Shown: positions 6,783 to 15,534 of the stretch, piece by piece
Layout: every line of letters begins with the position of its first letter
Position numbering within the stretch: position 1 is the first letter of the stretch
Assembly: GCA_964586055.1 (NCBI GenBank)
Contig: CAZPFX010000007.1
Location: forward strand, 1 to 45,496
DNA length: 45,496 nt
DNA from: UM-FILTER-42-14 sp964586055
GTDB lineage: Bacteria; Patescibacteriota; Microgenomatia; UBA1400; PJMF01
Reading direction: 5' to 3'
Made by a program: the position numbers and the translations under genes
The notes under the pieces: model-generated
What the model saw: the letters and a program-made list of their open reading frames with translations, nothing else
Databases searched by the model: none
Told to the model about the DNA's origin: nothing

Positions 6783-8064
6783 GTAATTCCTTTCGAGCAA
6801 TTAGTTTTGTGGTCGAGATTTCAGGATTTTCCTCAAGTACAACTCTAAGTTCTCCACCAATTTTCGCCATCAAATCTCGCTTCTCTTTCAGATGTGGCGT
6901 GTGAGATGACACTGCTAGAATACTAGGAGATACAGCTTGCAACAAGCGTAGATGATCGACTGGTTTAGAAAACTGCTCCGGAAGAACTATTACCTTATCG
7001 ATAAAGCCAAGGGCCTCTAACTGTGATTTTCTGAGCTGACTTTTGTTGATTGGTCTGCCCTTTCCCTTGATTCTGCGCACACGGATATCTGACTCTATTC
7101 CGACTACTAATTTATCTCCTAGCGAGCGCGATGCCCTTAAAAAACGAATGTGTTCTTCGTGCAAAATATCAAACACTCCTGTGACAAGGACTGTTTTATT
7201 AAAACTCAGGCTTTGTTTCCAATTATCAAAAATCTGACCGCGTGTATCGCGAGGATGAAAAAATGCAACTGAGGGTGAAACTGTCTCGCGGGTTATGTGA
7301 CCGACCATATAAAGCCGCTGGAAAAAGTAAGCCAAAGCATTAACTATATTTAAAAATAAATTATTACTAACTGACTGATTTCGAAGAGCGCCAAAAGAAA
7401 CACTAATTTCAGAATTTGGCAAAATTCCCTTCACCCAACTATTTGTGATATAAAACCAATTTCTAACGGCGTCTTTATCTAAGACCCATTTTGCTTGGAT
7501 TACTTCATAGGCTGTATAAACTGAGCGCGATTTCAGTCCAACCGCCAATTGATCACTCTCAAGCCATAAGTTAAAACACCAACCACTTTTTGCTCTTCCC
7601 AGTCGCGAACGATGTTTACCTAAAACTTCAGCGAAGGCCACAAGAATCATCCTTGTTATCCACAGCCGATTTTTTGAAGTCACAATTAATAAATCAATAT
7701 CATCGTCCACCTTTGCCTGCTCCACTCCCATGGATCCAGTGATCGCCACAGCCCTCACCCAAGGCAGACTTTTGCAAAGTCTTAAGAGTGGCTCTAAGTC
7801 TGGAAGTTTTTTCTTGGCTTCTAAACTTCGAGTCTTTCTCTCTTTTTCATCAAACTTTGCATAACTTAGGAAAAAGTAGCCATTTTGGAATAAAATAAAT
7901 TTATTGTCCCTAAGCCAGAGAAGTGCCTCTGCAAATTGACGATGATCAACGTTTTCATCCCCAGGAAGAATAATTAACCTTTGCCAGAGTTGTCTGGCCG
8001 TCAGCGGATACTGAAATTGAGAAGTGTAACTAAGAGTAAGTAAAATCGCGCGCCTGATTGGCAT
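6769..8064 (-). CDS. Fusion of winged helix, MNT-type nucleotidyltransferase and cytidylyltransferase-like domain
   Basis: About 431 residues. The N-terminus (RRAILLTLSYTSQFQYPLT) looks like a small helix-turn-helix domain. Next is a polymerase-beta/MNT nucleotidyltransferase with ITGSMG near 105 and DDDIDLLIV near 117, the GS...DxD pattern. The last ~140 residues begin VLVTGVFDILHEEHIRFLRASRSLGD near 290, a cytidylyltransferase/RfaE-like Rossmann fold, later GKGRPI. Its HxGH nucleotide-binding motif reads HEEH, so activity of this half is uncertain. The ATG at 8064 is preferred over a TTG 39 bases upstream because family proteins start close to RRAIL. The gene lies 25 bp from the solute-binding protein gene and overlaps radA. 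Substrate unknown. Confidence 0.75.
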   Translation of the reverse strand: MPIRRAILLTLSYTSQFQYPLTARQLWQRLIILPGDENVDHRQFAEALLWLRDNKFILFQNGYFFLSYAKFDEKERKTRSLEAKKKLPDLEPLLRLCKSLPWVRAVAITGSMGVEQAKVDDDIDLLIVTSKNRLWITRMILVAFAEVLGKHRSRLGRAKSGWCFNLWLESDQLAVGLKSRSVYTAYEVIQAKWVLDKDAVRNWFYITNSWVKGILPNSEISVSFGALRNQSVSNNLFLNIVNALAYFFQRLYMVGHITRETVSPSVAFFHPRDTRGQIFDNWKQSLSFNKTVLVTGVFDILHEEHIRFLRASRSLGDKLVVGIESDIRVRRIKGKGRPINKSQLRKSQLEALGFIDKVIVLPEQFSKPVDHLRLLQAVSPSILAVSSHTPHLKEKRDLMAKIGGELRVVLEENPEISTTKLIARKELRAKK

Positions 8065-8089
8065 GTGGGTAGTATACTTCACCCGAGCG

Positions 8090-9940
8090 TTAGTTGGCGC
8101 CAAACTGCGTCAACACTTGAGATGTTCCCTGCTCAATTAACTTGAGTGACTCAGCTACAGAACTGGTGCCAAGCATGCCAGTCACCGCATCCTGATAGTA
8201 CTGGATCATATCGTCATTGATGCCATTGTCATGGGTGCTGGAACTCAGATACCAACCGTAAGCATAGGGAGCATCTTGTAAAAATGGTGTAATGATTGGA
8301 TTTCCGACTGCTTTACTAGCCAGATCTGTTCTCGAGTAAAGTTCTCCAAAGCTTCTTCCTTGGGCTTGATCAGCTGCCAATTCTTGTTGCACTTCAGCGC
8401 TACTCAAGAATTTCAATAATTTCCAGGCAGCGTCTTGCTTTTTACTTCTCCCACTTACGCCCTCAGCCCAATAAGTAGCCCAGGCAATTCTCGTGTCACT
8501 TAATTGTGGCACCGGCACAGTGGCAAATTTTAAATCAGGATTCATGGCTTGAATGTCGTGCGCTCTCCATGAAGGAGCAAAGAACATAGCTACTTCGCCT
8601 CTAGAAAAAGCAATTGTTGAGTTTGGCAAAGTGCTATTCCAGACACCATCGCTTTTTTGAAAATTAGTATAAAAAAGCAAAGCATCCCGCGCCTCATTGG
8701 AGTTTGGATCAGCTAAGTCAGCCCCATTCTGAAGCATGAGTAAACCAATAATGTCAGAAAAATGATCGACATTTACCGCATTTCCGAGAGCGACTCCGCC
8801 TCTCTTTATCGTTCCACCAGACTTAATTGTTAATTTCGCAGCCAAGGTTCTTAACTCTGACCAAGTAGAAGGTGGATCGACCGCCGCCGTCTTAAAAACC
8901 TCGGTGTTGTAATACAACGCCAAACCATCATACATAAGAGGAATGCCAACTAACTGACCGTCAATTTGTAGCTGCCTTGAGGCAACTGGGTAGAATGTTT
9001 TTTGATATTCAGAAGCAGAATAGACAGATGACGGCATGCGCGCCAGCTCCGTGCTTAACATTGGTGTCCAAGAAGCATGAAAACGAAAGATATCTGGGCC
9101 ATTTCCAGAGGCGACTGCTGTCTGAAGTCTCTCTCGATAGTCACGATATGACTGCTTGGTGTAGCGAACTGACATTCCTGGATTAGCTTTTTCGAACTTG
9201 GCAAGCACGCCACTCATGGCCTCAGTTGGTTCCCAAAGACCCCAATACTCTAAGACAACTGACTCGGCTGCTGAACCAGATGGAGCCGTGCTTCCGCCTG
9301 TTTTTCCAGCTGATTCCCCAGTGGAGGAAGTTGTGGCCACCGAATTACTAGAACCTCCAGAAAAAGACCTAAAGACGAATACACCAATGAGAATGACAAC
9401 TATTCCGATCAGGGCAAAAGGTAAAAATCTCAAGGGTGATTGCTTCACTCCGGCTAATTTTAAGCCCTCTTTGGCCTTTTTAGCGTCTTTCTTCTGTTCA
9501 GCTTTTTTATCTTCTGGAATAATATTTACACCAGTAGCTGGTTTATTGTCTTTTCCGTGATCAGTTAATGAAGAGGTGGGATCAGAGCCGGGGCCCGTGC
9601 TGCTTGGCATCTTTGTACCAGACATAGATGATAAAGCCGAGAGCGTCACTGGTGGTTTTTGGATGACCTGAGCTGGAGCTTTAGCAGCCACAGACTCCGC
9701 AAGGCGCGAAGGAGGTAGTGGTGAAACCATTGCTGGAGGAGTCATTGGCCTTAGTGGCTGAGCTTGAGTAGAGACCTGAGGTACCACCTGGGTCGGGGCG
9801 CTGGGCGGCGTTGGAGCGCTCGGAGGCGTAGGTGCATGTGGTTCTACTTTAGCCACTGGAGCAACTTTCTGCGGTGTATCAGGCGCAAGAGGCGTAGGGA
9901 TAGGAGGCGGAGTTGGTTTTGGCAGTATACTGTCGGGCAT
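8090..9940 (-). CDS. Membrane-anchored extracellular solute-binding protein (family 1)
   Basis: A 616-residue protein. Residues 1-165 are Pro/Ala/Lys-rich with no signal peptide. One membrane segment follows at about 172-192 (LPFALIGIVVILIGVFVF), then a Ser/Gly/Thr linker, then an ABC-type solute-binding domain from about 225 (VLEYWGLWEPTEAMSGVLAKF, GPDIFRFH, GIPLMYDGLALYYN, PPSTWSEL, FFAPSWRAHD). The fold is that of sugar-binding proteins of ABC importers. No ABC permease or ATPase gene lies nearby, and the long cytoplasmic tail is unusual for such receptors. It may capture a ligand at the cell surface or work with distant transport genes. It is divergent from VanW across 68 bp. Confidence 0.85.
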   Translation of the reverse strand: MPDSILPKPTPPPIPTPLAPDTPQKVAPVAKVEPHAPTPPSAPTPPSAPTQVVPQVSTQAQPLRPMTPPAMVSPLPPSRLAESVAAKAPAQVIQKPPVTLSALSSMSGTKMPSSTGPGSDPTSSLTDHGKDNKPATGVNIIPEDKKAEQKKDAKKAKEGLKLAGVKQSPLRFLPFALIGIVVILIGVFVFRSFSGGSSNSVATTSSTGESAGKTGGSTAPSGSAAESVVLEYWGLWEPTEAMSGVLAKFEKANPGMSVRYTKQSYRDYRERLQTAVASGNGPDIFRFHASWTPMLSTELARMPSSVYSASEYQKTFYPVASRQLQIDGQLVGIPLMYDGLALYYNTEVFKTAAVDPPSTWSELRTLAAKLTIKSGGTIKRGGVALGNAVNVDHFSDIIGLLMLQNGADLADPNSNEARDALLFYTNFQKSDGVWNSTLPNSTIAFSRGEVAMFFAPSWRAHDIQAMNPDLKFATVPVPQLSDTRIAWATYWAEGVSGRSKKQDAAWKLLKFLSSAEVQQELAADQAQGRSFGELYSRTDLASKAVGNPIITPFLQDAPYAYGWYLSSSTHDNGINDDMIQYYQDAVTGMLGTSSVAESLKLIEQGTSQVLTQFGAN

Positions 9941-10008
9941 AATAAAGATGGACTAGTCAGGCATGCAGCAATTTGCCACAATAGGTAAACTATCATAGCA
10001 CAAAAACC

Positions 10009-11781
10009 ATGCCCCTTCCCAGACCTCAACTAACATCCAGACCACAAGTTATAAAATTTGTATTTGCTGTTATAGCCACCTTTGTAGTCTCTTTCTACGG
10101 AGGAATTGCTGGGGCATATCATGGGCGAATCTTGCCAAATGTGACCATTGATAATATAGAAGTCGGCGGTATGACCTTAGACCAAGCACGGGCCCTGCTC
10201 GAAACAACTCCTATAGATGAATCCGATCACGTCTTAACTGTCTATTCGGAGGACGTTTCTATCGCCAGCACCGCTGCCGAACTAGAATTTTCCAGAGTAT
10301 ATGAGCCAAATCTCACTGAAGCTTACGGCATTGGTCGCACGGGATCGATTTTCGCGAGACTCGCGGTGGTTCTGAGACAACTGAAACTGAAAACTGCCTA
10401 CACCTCACGACTAGTCTATAGTCCAGAAAAACTTGGCTTTATGCTGACGGAGCTGGCCAAAGAAGTTGACAGACCAGGCACGGAGCCTTCCGCCAACTTA
10501 AAATACTCCAACTCTCCAAACTCTCTAATCATTGATCCGGGCAAAAAAGGTCAGAAGCTCAGCCTCACCAGCACCCGAGAACAAATTCTAGACTCACTCC
10601 AAAAACACGAACACAATATAGAAGCCGCTGTGGCTATTACTAGCAGCGAACTTGACGATGTAGAACTTGAGAGCGCTAGAGACAGAGCTCTTAAGTTTGT
10701 TGGCAAAAAAATTGTTCTTAATAATGGCGACAACTCTGTGGTGATCAACGATCAAGAATTAGTCGCAACACTAAAACTACCCACTGGAATTAAGGAGGCA
10801 AGCCTAAACAACATCATTACCTCTTGGGAAACCAAGTTCTTCCGAGAGCCCCAAGAGCCAGAATTTAAATATGACAAAGAAACACTAGAAGTATTTTCCT
10901 TCACTCCCCCGCTAGATGGTACTAAGCTTGAGGCACAGACAACTAAGGAGGAAATCGCCAATCTAATGCAACAGATAGAGGTTGGTACAGAAGAAGACAC
11001 GTTAAAAGGCAACTTGGCTCTCGAGAGAGCAGCTCCCAAAACTAACCTGGCCGAAACCAACGACCTGGGTATTAAAGAAAATATTGGCACTGGCACCAGC
11101 TTTTATGCCCACTCAATAGTCAACAGAATTCACAATGTGGCCATCACCACTGACAAGCTCTCTCTTCATATAGTTAAACCTGGAGAACAATTCTCCTTCA
11201 ACAAAACCATCGGTGAAGTCTCCGCGGCTACCGGTTATCGCTCGGCCTATGTGATTAAGAATGGCAAGACTGAGCTTGGTGACGGCGGCGGAGTTTGTCA
11301 GGTTTCCACCACCCTATTTCGCGCCGTACTTAACGCTGGTCTCGAAATCACCAGACGACTCCCTCACAGCTATCGCGTTAGTTACTACGAGCTCGATAAC
11401 AAACCAGGTATAGACGCAACTGTCTATTCAGGCGATGTGGACTTTCGTTTTAAAAATGACACTGATAATTATGTACTTATTTACGCTCAAGCAGACAGTG
11501 AAAACTTAGCCATGAAAGTCGAGCTCTATGGAACTTCCGATGGTCGCACCAGCGAAATTGTCGACCACGTCACCTGGAATCCAAGACCAGCTCTGCCCAC
11601 TCAGTATATTCCCACCACTGAATTACCTCCAGGAAAGCTTCAACAAGTTGACTGGTCTGCTCCTGGAATTAGCGCAAAATTCACGAATATTGTCAAAGAC
11701 AAGGATGGCAATATAAAAAGTGAGGTCACATACACGTCGAACTACAGACCTTGGGCAGCGAAGTTTCTGCAGGGAATCTAA
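10009..11781 (+). CDS. VanW family protein with YoaR-like domains
   Basis: A 590-residue protein. One N-terminal membrane segment at about 16-38 is followed by two repeats of the YoaR-like putative peptidoglycan-binding type (NVTIDNIEVGGMTLDQARALL is the typical opening). The VanW domain lies at about 360-510 and contains GDGGGVCQVSTTLFRAVLNA near 424 and PHSYRVSYYE. VanW proteins are widespread in Gram-positives and CPR; their biochemical role is not settled but they are linked to the cell wall. The start is the ATG at 10009. A TATCAT hexamer at 9991-9996 could serve as the -10 box and would leave a 6-nt leader. The gene is convergent with slipin. Confidence 0.88.
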   Translation: MPLPRPQLTSRPQVIKFVFAVIATFVVSFYGGIAGAYHGRILPNVTIDNIEVGGMTLDQARALLETTPIDESDHVLTVYSEDVSIASTAAELEFSRVYEPNLTEAYGIGRTGSIFARLAVVLRQLKLKTAYTSRLVYSPEKLGFMLTELAKEVDRPGTEPSANLKYSNSPNSLIIDPGKKGQKLSLTSTREQILDSLQKHEHNIEAAVAITSSELDDVELESARDRALKFVGKKIVLNNGDNSVVINDQELVATLKLPTGIKEASLNNIITSWETKFFREPQEPEFKYDKETLEVFSFTPPLDGTKLEAQTTKEEIANLMQQIEVGTEEDTLKGNLALERAAPKTNLAETNDLGIKENIGTGTSFYAHSIVNRIHNVAITTDKLSLHIVKPGEQFSFNKTIGEVSAATGYRSAYVIKNGKTELGDGGGVCQVSTTLFRAVLNAGLEITRRLPHSYRVSYYELDNKPGIDATVYSGDVDFRFKNDTDNYVLIYAQADSENLAMKVELYGTSDGRTSEIVDHVTWNPRPALPTQYIPTTELPPGKLQQVDWSAPGISAKFTNIVKDKDGNIKSEVTYTSNYRPWAAKFLQGI

Positions 11782-11814
11782 ATACCTAAATGGTCAATCC
11801 AACTAGGCATTTTT
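11781..11814. terminator. Weak bidirectional terminator between VanW and slipin
   Basis: AATACCTA pairs with TAGGCATT with one A-C mismatch on the plus strand (a G-U pair on the minus strand), loop of 15 nt, followed on plus by TTTT. Both stop codons lie at the feet of the hairpin. Confidence 0.4.
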
Positions 11815-12564
11815 CTTAGCAAAATAGTTTCCCATTCCCTCAACAGCCTTTAAGACCTCCATCGGCACGGCAAAAATCACTGTATTTGATTGATCTGAAG
11901 AGATATCATTGATAGAATTTAGAGTTCTCAGGTGCAAAGCTCCTGGTGTAGAGGCCATCATGTTGGCTGCCTGTGTCAAGTTTTCAGCAGCTAAGACCTC
12001 ACCCTCACTATTAATAATAGTCGCTCTCTTCTCTCTCTCGGCCTCAGCTTGCTTGGCCATGGTTCGAACCATCGTCTCTGGTAGCTCGATGTCTTTCAGC
12101 TCAACAGCCTCGACATCGACTCCCCACTGATCAGTGGTTTTATCGATGGACTCGAGAATTTGCTCAGCAATTTTCTCGCGATTACTAAGAAGCTCATCAA
12201 GGGTTGCTTCGCCCGCTACTCTTCTCATTGTCGTCTGCGCCAGCTGCGACACTGCCCAGAAAACATCTTCCACTTCATTGATGGCTTTGCCCGCATCAGA
12301 AACTTTATAGTAGATAACTGCATTCATTTTGCACGAGACATTATCACGAGTGATAGTTTCCTGCTTGGGAACGTCGACCGCCTTAGTGCGAATATCTACT
12401 TTGCGAAAAGTTTGAAATATGGGCCAAATAAAGCGCCATCCCGGCTGAATAAGACCAGTAAATCGACCCATGGTGTAGACCACACCACGCTCGTATTGAT
12501 TAATTTGTTTAAGAAAGGAAAGGAAAAAAATTACAGTTCCAATGAAAATTACAAATCCTGACAT
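11803..12564 (-). CDS. Slipin / stomatin-like SPFH (Band 7) protein
   Basis: A 253-residue protein. A membrane-inserted hydrophobic segment at 3-20 is followed by a Band 7 domain starting INQYERGVVYTMGRFTGLIQPGWRFIWP, with DIRTKAVDVPKQETITRDNV and the helical region ELPETMVRTMAKQAEAEREKRA. These are classic stomatin/slipin features. Such proteins oligomerise on the inner membrane and organise microdomains. Slipins are often encoded with an NfeD partner, which is absent here. Start: ATG at 12564 with a full GGAGG seven bases upstream, one of the few strong Shine-Dalgarno sites in the window. A TATACT hexamer lies upstream but without a good -35 box. Confidence 0.92.
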   Translation of the reverse strand: MSGFVIFIGTVIFFLSFLKQINQYERGVVYTMGRFTGLIQPGWRFIWPIFQTFRKVDIRTKAVDVPKQETITRDNVSCKMNAVIYYKVSDAGKAINEVEDVFWAVSQLAQTTMRRVAGEATLDELLSNREKIAEQILESIDKTTDQWGVDVEAVELKDIELPETMVRTMAKQAEAEREKRATIINSEGEVLAAENLTQAANMMASTPGALHLRTLNSINDISSDQSNTVIFAVPMEVLKAVEGMGNYFAKKNA

Positions 12565-12610
12565 AAAATTCCTCCTTGTCTAAAAGTATACACTATCCAG
12601 ATCTGAGCAC

Positions 12611-12904
12611 TCATCTGCCAGCATTTTTTAAACGACTCTCACTACTGATTTGTCTTGCAAGATATGTTTTCATTAACGACTGGTATGGCACGTCTTGAGC
12701 GTTGGCAAGCTCCTTAATACGCCCAAGCATGTGGCTCGGCAAACGAAGCGAAATTGACTCAGTTGATGGCTTGAGCTTAGACAAATCCATTTCAATTGGA
12801 TTATTCAAATCAAAATACTCGCTAGTATCTGCCTTTTCCCAAAATTTCTTCTCGTCTTTCTCATTCACAAACTTTGGAACTGGTTTGATTTTTTTATTTT
12901 TCAT
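12611..12904 (-). CDS. brnA: BrnA-type antitoxin
   Basis: A 97-residue protein with a basic start, an acidic middle (FWEKADTSEYFD) and a C-terminal ribbon-helix-helix-like part (ESISLRLPSHMLGRIKELANAQDVPYQSLMKTYLARQI). This is the usual build of BrnA antitoxins, which neutralise BrnT and repress their own operon. It begins within the last codons of brnT (11-bp overlap) and has GGAGAG upstream, so it is translated from the same mRNA. Toxin-first order is normal for BrnTA. Confidence 0.85.
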   Translation of the reverse strand: MKNKKIKPVPKFVNEKDEKKFWEKADTSEYFDLNNPIEMDLSKLKPSTESISLRLPSHMLGRIKELANAQDVPYQSLMKTYLARQISSESRLKNAGR

Positions 12905-13181
12905 ACACTCTCCTTTCCTTTTTATTCTGCTTTCTAGCCGATATAACTCTGATTTTGTTGTTTCTAATCGTAAAAATAATTGTTAAATAATTTCCTACGC
13001 TATTTTTCCCCAGGGCCAAAAATCTTCTTTCGGTCTGAGAATGCTTTAAATCTGGAACTATCTTAATTGGCCTGTTAAAGAAAGTTTCCTCAATCTCTCT
13101 TTGAGGGAGACCATGCTTCTTGAGATTTTTATCTCTATTTGCTTCATCCCAATCAAAAGCAAGTGGAGCGGGTATTTTCAC
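12894..13181 (-). CDS. brnT: BrnT family ribonuclease toxin (leaderless GTG start)
   Basis: About 95 residues. Family signatures are FDWDEANRDKNLKKHGL near the start, ERRFLALGKNSVGNYLTIIFTIR and IRVISARKQNKKERRVYE at the end, all as in BrnT (DUF497) toxins, which cleave RNA and slow translation. The GTG at 13181 is chosen because a consensus promoter (TTGACA, 17 bp, TATACT at 13188-13216) lies directly upstream and predicts transcription to start exactly at this GTG. A longer frame from a GTG at 13235 would place the promoter inside the gene. Toxin and antitoxin form one operon divergent from valS. Confidence 0.88.
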   Translation of the reverse strand: MKIPAPLAFDWDEANRDKNLKKHGLPQREIEETFFNRPIKIVPDLKHSQTERRFLALGKNSVGNYLTIIFTIRNNKIRVISARKQNKKERRVYEK

Positions 13182-13187
13182 AAAATA

Positions 13188-13216
13188 AGTATATTGCAAA
13201 TATATACAATTGTCAA
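13188..13216 (-). promoter_or_regulatory. Consensus promoter and probable operator of brnTA
   Basis: Minus strand TTGACA, 17-bp spacer, TATACT: a near-perfect sigma70 promoter. The inverted repeat GTATAT-N7-ATATAC (13189-13207) covers the spacer and most of the -10 box and is a good candidate for the BrnA binding site. Confidence 0.8.
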
Positions 13217-13261
13217 CTTGTTGTAAAATAATCACAAAATCAACACATCACTCCCCTCTGC

Positions 13262-13267
13262 TACAAT
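13262..13267 (+). promoter_or_regulatory. -10 box of valS, leaderless spacing
   Basis: TACAAT lies six bases before the valS ATG, so transcription is predicted to begin at the A of the start codon. No clear -35 box. Confidence 0.55.
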
Positions 13268-13273
13268 ACCCCC

Positions 13274-15505
13274 ATGGACTCAAGATATATTCCAGAGGAA
13301 CACGAAGCAGCTATCTATGCTAAATGGGAAGCGGCCGACGCTTTTAATCCCGACTCTAAAATATACAAAAAGAATCGCTCTAACAAGCCTTTTTGTATTA
13401 TTATGCCTCCTCCAAATGCCAACGACCCGCTTCACGTCGGTCATGCTGTGGGCATTGCTATAGAAGATACCTTGACTCGCTTTAGTCGCATGAAAGGCAT
13501 GGACACCCTGCTCTTTCCCGGAACAGATCACGCTGGTATAGAGACCCAATTTGTTTTCGAGAAAAAACTTCAGAAGAATAAACAATCTCGCTTTAACTTT
13601 GATCGCCCCACTCTCTACAAAATGATTTGGGATTACGTACAGGAAAATTCAGAGATGGCTAATAGCCAAACAAAAGTCTTGGGGGCTAGTGCCGACTGGA
13701 GTCGCTTTCGTTTTATGCTCGATGACTCGGTGGTAAAAATCGCCAAAGAAACTTTCAGGAAGATGCATGAAGATAAATTGATATATAGGGATATTCAGCT
13801 AGTAAACTACTGCACCAAATGTGGCACCAGCTACTCAGAATTAGAGGTTGTAAATAAAGATCAAATTACCAAGCTCTATTATGTTCGCTATAGAAAAGTA
13901 GCCAATCCCGACGAATTTGTCATTGTTGCCACCACTCGCCCAGAGCCTATTTTTGCTGACACTCACCTAGCTGTTCATCCTGATGATCCAAAGAACAAAG
14001 CCCTTATCGGTACAGAAGTTCTTAATCCCCTCACCGATCAACGCATGCCGATTATCGCCGATGAGTTCGTCGATCCAGAATTTGGCACCGGTATCGTGAA
14101 ACTCACCCCCGCCCACGACCGCGACGACTTTGCCGTGGCCACTAAACACAACTTACCAATCATTGAGGCCATTAATAAATCTGGCAAGCTCACTGAGGCT
14201 GCAGGAAAATACGCTGGTCTTTCTGTCGTGGTCGCCCGCGAACAAATTGCTGCCGATCTGAAAGAAAAAGGTCTAATAGAAAAGGTTGATGAATCATACA
14301 AAAACGTCATTAAGACTTGCTATAGATGTGGTCGAATTATAGAGCCACTACCACTCACCCAATTCTTCATGGCAGTCAATAAACCGGGAAATAGTCTGAC
14401 CAAGAAAGCTTTGGAAGCTTTAGATTCTGGAGAGACCGTTGTCTACGGCGCCGGACGTGAAAAGATTCTTCGTCACTGGCTAGAAAACCTACGAGACTGG
14501 AACATTTCGCGCCAAATCGCTTGGGGAATTCAAATTCCCGTTTGGTACCAGATTGATGGACACGAAACAGAAATTACAATTTCATTTCTAGATGAAAAGA
14601 AGGAATACAAGTCTGGTGTGTTAGCAGAGCTTCTAAAATCCCACTCTCTTGAAGAAATCACAGCTGGCCTCCAAGAGCTCTCGGCCAATTTGCCAGTCCC
14701 CTACTCCATCGGTAAAAAACCAGCGGACAACAATTATAAATATCTACCTGAGACCGACACCTTTGACACCTGGTTTTCCTCTGGACAATGGCCAATCTCT
14801 ACTCTAAAAAGCACTGAACCTACGGACTTCGAGCGCTTCTACCCCACCACCCTCATGGAAACTGGCTATGACATTTTGCCATTTTGGGTGATGAGAATGA
14901 TGCTTCTTGGCATTTATCTGACTGGGAAATCCCCTTTTAAAGAAGTCTATCTTCATGGTCTCATTCGAGACGCCCAAGGCAGAAAAATGAGTAAGAGCAA
15001 GGGAAATGTTGTTAATCCTCTCGATATGGTGGCTAAATATGGAGCTGACGCCGTCCGCATGGCCCTGGTGATTAGATCCACAGCCGGACAAGATAAATCT
15101 GTCGGCGAGCCAGACTTTAAGGCTATGAGAAACCTAACTAATAAAATTTGGAATGCCACCAGGTTTGTTTTGCTCCAAGATGGGGATGAAAAAGCTGGTT
15201 CCCAGGATAAGGAAGATACGGAAAAAATGAAATCAATTGTCACTGAAATAACCGGAAATCTAGATACCAGAAACATCGGTCTTGCCGCCGATTCTCTCTA
15301 TAATCACTTCTGGCACTGGTACTGTGATGACTGTATTGAGCAGGTGAAGTCGGGCCAACTCTCGAGAAAAACTGCCCAAGAAATTCTGGAGACATTCTTA
15401 AAACTCCTCCACCCCTTCATGCCATTTGTGACCGAAGCTTGCTGGCAGAATCTTAAAGGCAACTCTGACACACTTCTCATCGCAGAAACCTGGCCAACTG
15501 CCTAA
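13274..15505 (+). CDS. valS: Valyl-tRNA synthetase
   Basis: A 743-residue class I aminoacyl-tRNA synthetase. The HIGH motif is HVGH at 54-57 within PPPNANDPLHVGH, with the ValRS-type FPGTDHAGIETQ after it. The editing (CP1) domain contains TTRPEPIFADTHLAVHP, and KMSKSKGN is near 571. Cys pairs CTKC and CYRC may bind zinc. The C-terminal anticodon domain ends at about 740, so the coiled-coil arm of bacterial ValRS (~880 residues) is missing, a common reduction in small genomes. Start ATG at 13274 fits a leaderless transcript. Confidence 0.93.
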   Translation: MDSRYIPEEHEAAIYAKWEAADAFNPDSKIYKKNRSNKPFCIIMPPPNANDPLHVGHAVGIAIEDTLTRFSRMKGMDTLLFPGTDHAGIETQFVFEKKLQKNKQSRFNFDRPTLYKMIWDYVQENSEMANSQTKVLGASADWSRFRFMLDDSVVKIAKETFRKMHEDKLIYRDIQLVNYCTKCGTSYSELEVVNKDQITKLYYVRYRKVANPDEFVIVATTRPEPIFADTHLAVHPDDPKNKALIGTEVLNPLTDQRMPIIADEFVDPEFGTGIVKLTPAHDRDDFAVATKHNLPIIEAINKSGKLTEAAGKYAGLSVVVAREQIAADLKEKGLIEKVDESYKNVIKTCYRCGRIIEPLPLTQFFMAVNKPGNSLTKKALEALDSGETVVYGAGREKILRHWLENLRDWNISRQIAWGIQIPVWYQIDGHETEITISFLDEKKEYKSGVLAELLKSHSLEEITAGLQELSANLPVPYSIGKKPADNNYKYLPETDTFDTWFSSGQWPISTLKSTEPTDFERFYPTTLMETGYDILPFWVMRMMLLGIYLTGKSPFKEVYLHGLIRDAQGRKMSKSKGNVVNPLDMVAKYGADAVRMALVIRSTAGQDKSVGEPDFKAMRNLTNKIWNATRFVLLQDGDEKAGSQDKEDTEKMKSIVTEITGNLDTRNIGLAADSLYNHFWHWYCDDCIEQVKSGQLSRKTAQEILETFLKLLHPFMPFVTEACWQNLKGNSDTLLIAETWPTA

Positions 15506-15522
15506 ATCCTCCATCTCCTTGG

Positions 15523-15528
15523 TATACT
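15523..15528 (+). promoter_or_regulatory. -10 box of the small membrane protein gene
   Basis: TATACT is followed by six bases and the ATG at 15535, the same leaderless spacing as valS. It lies 17 bp after the valS stop. Confidence 0.5.
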
Positions 15529-15534
15529 AGTCGT

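Noticed and set aside
12061..12075. GGTTCGAACC as a possible tRNA T-loop
   Set aside because: It is inside the slipin coding sequence and no acceptor or anticodon stem can be formed around it.
13182..13235. 18-codon N-terminal extension of BrnT from an upstream GTG
   Set aside because: The extension is the promoter itself (TTGACA-17-TATACT); BrnT similarity begins after the later GTG.
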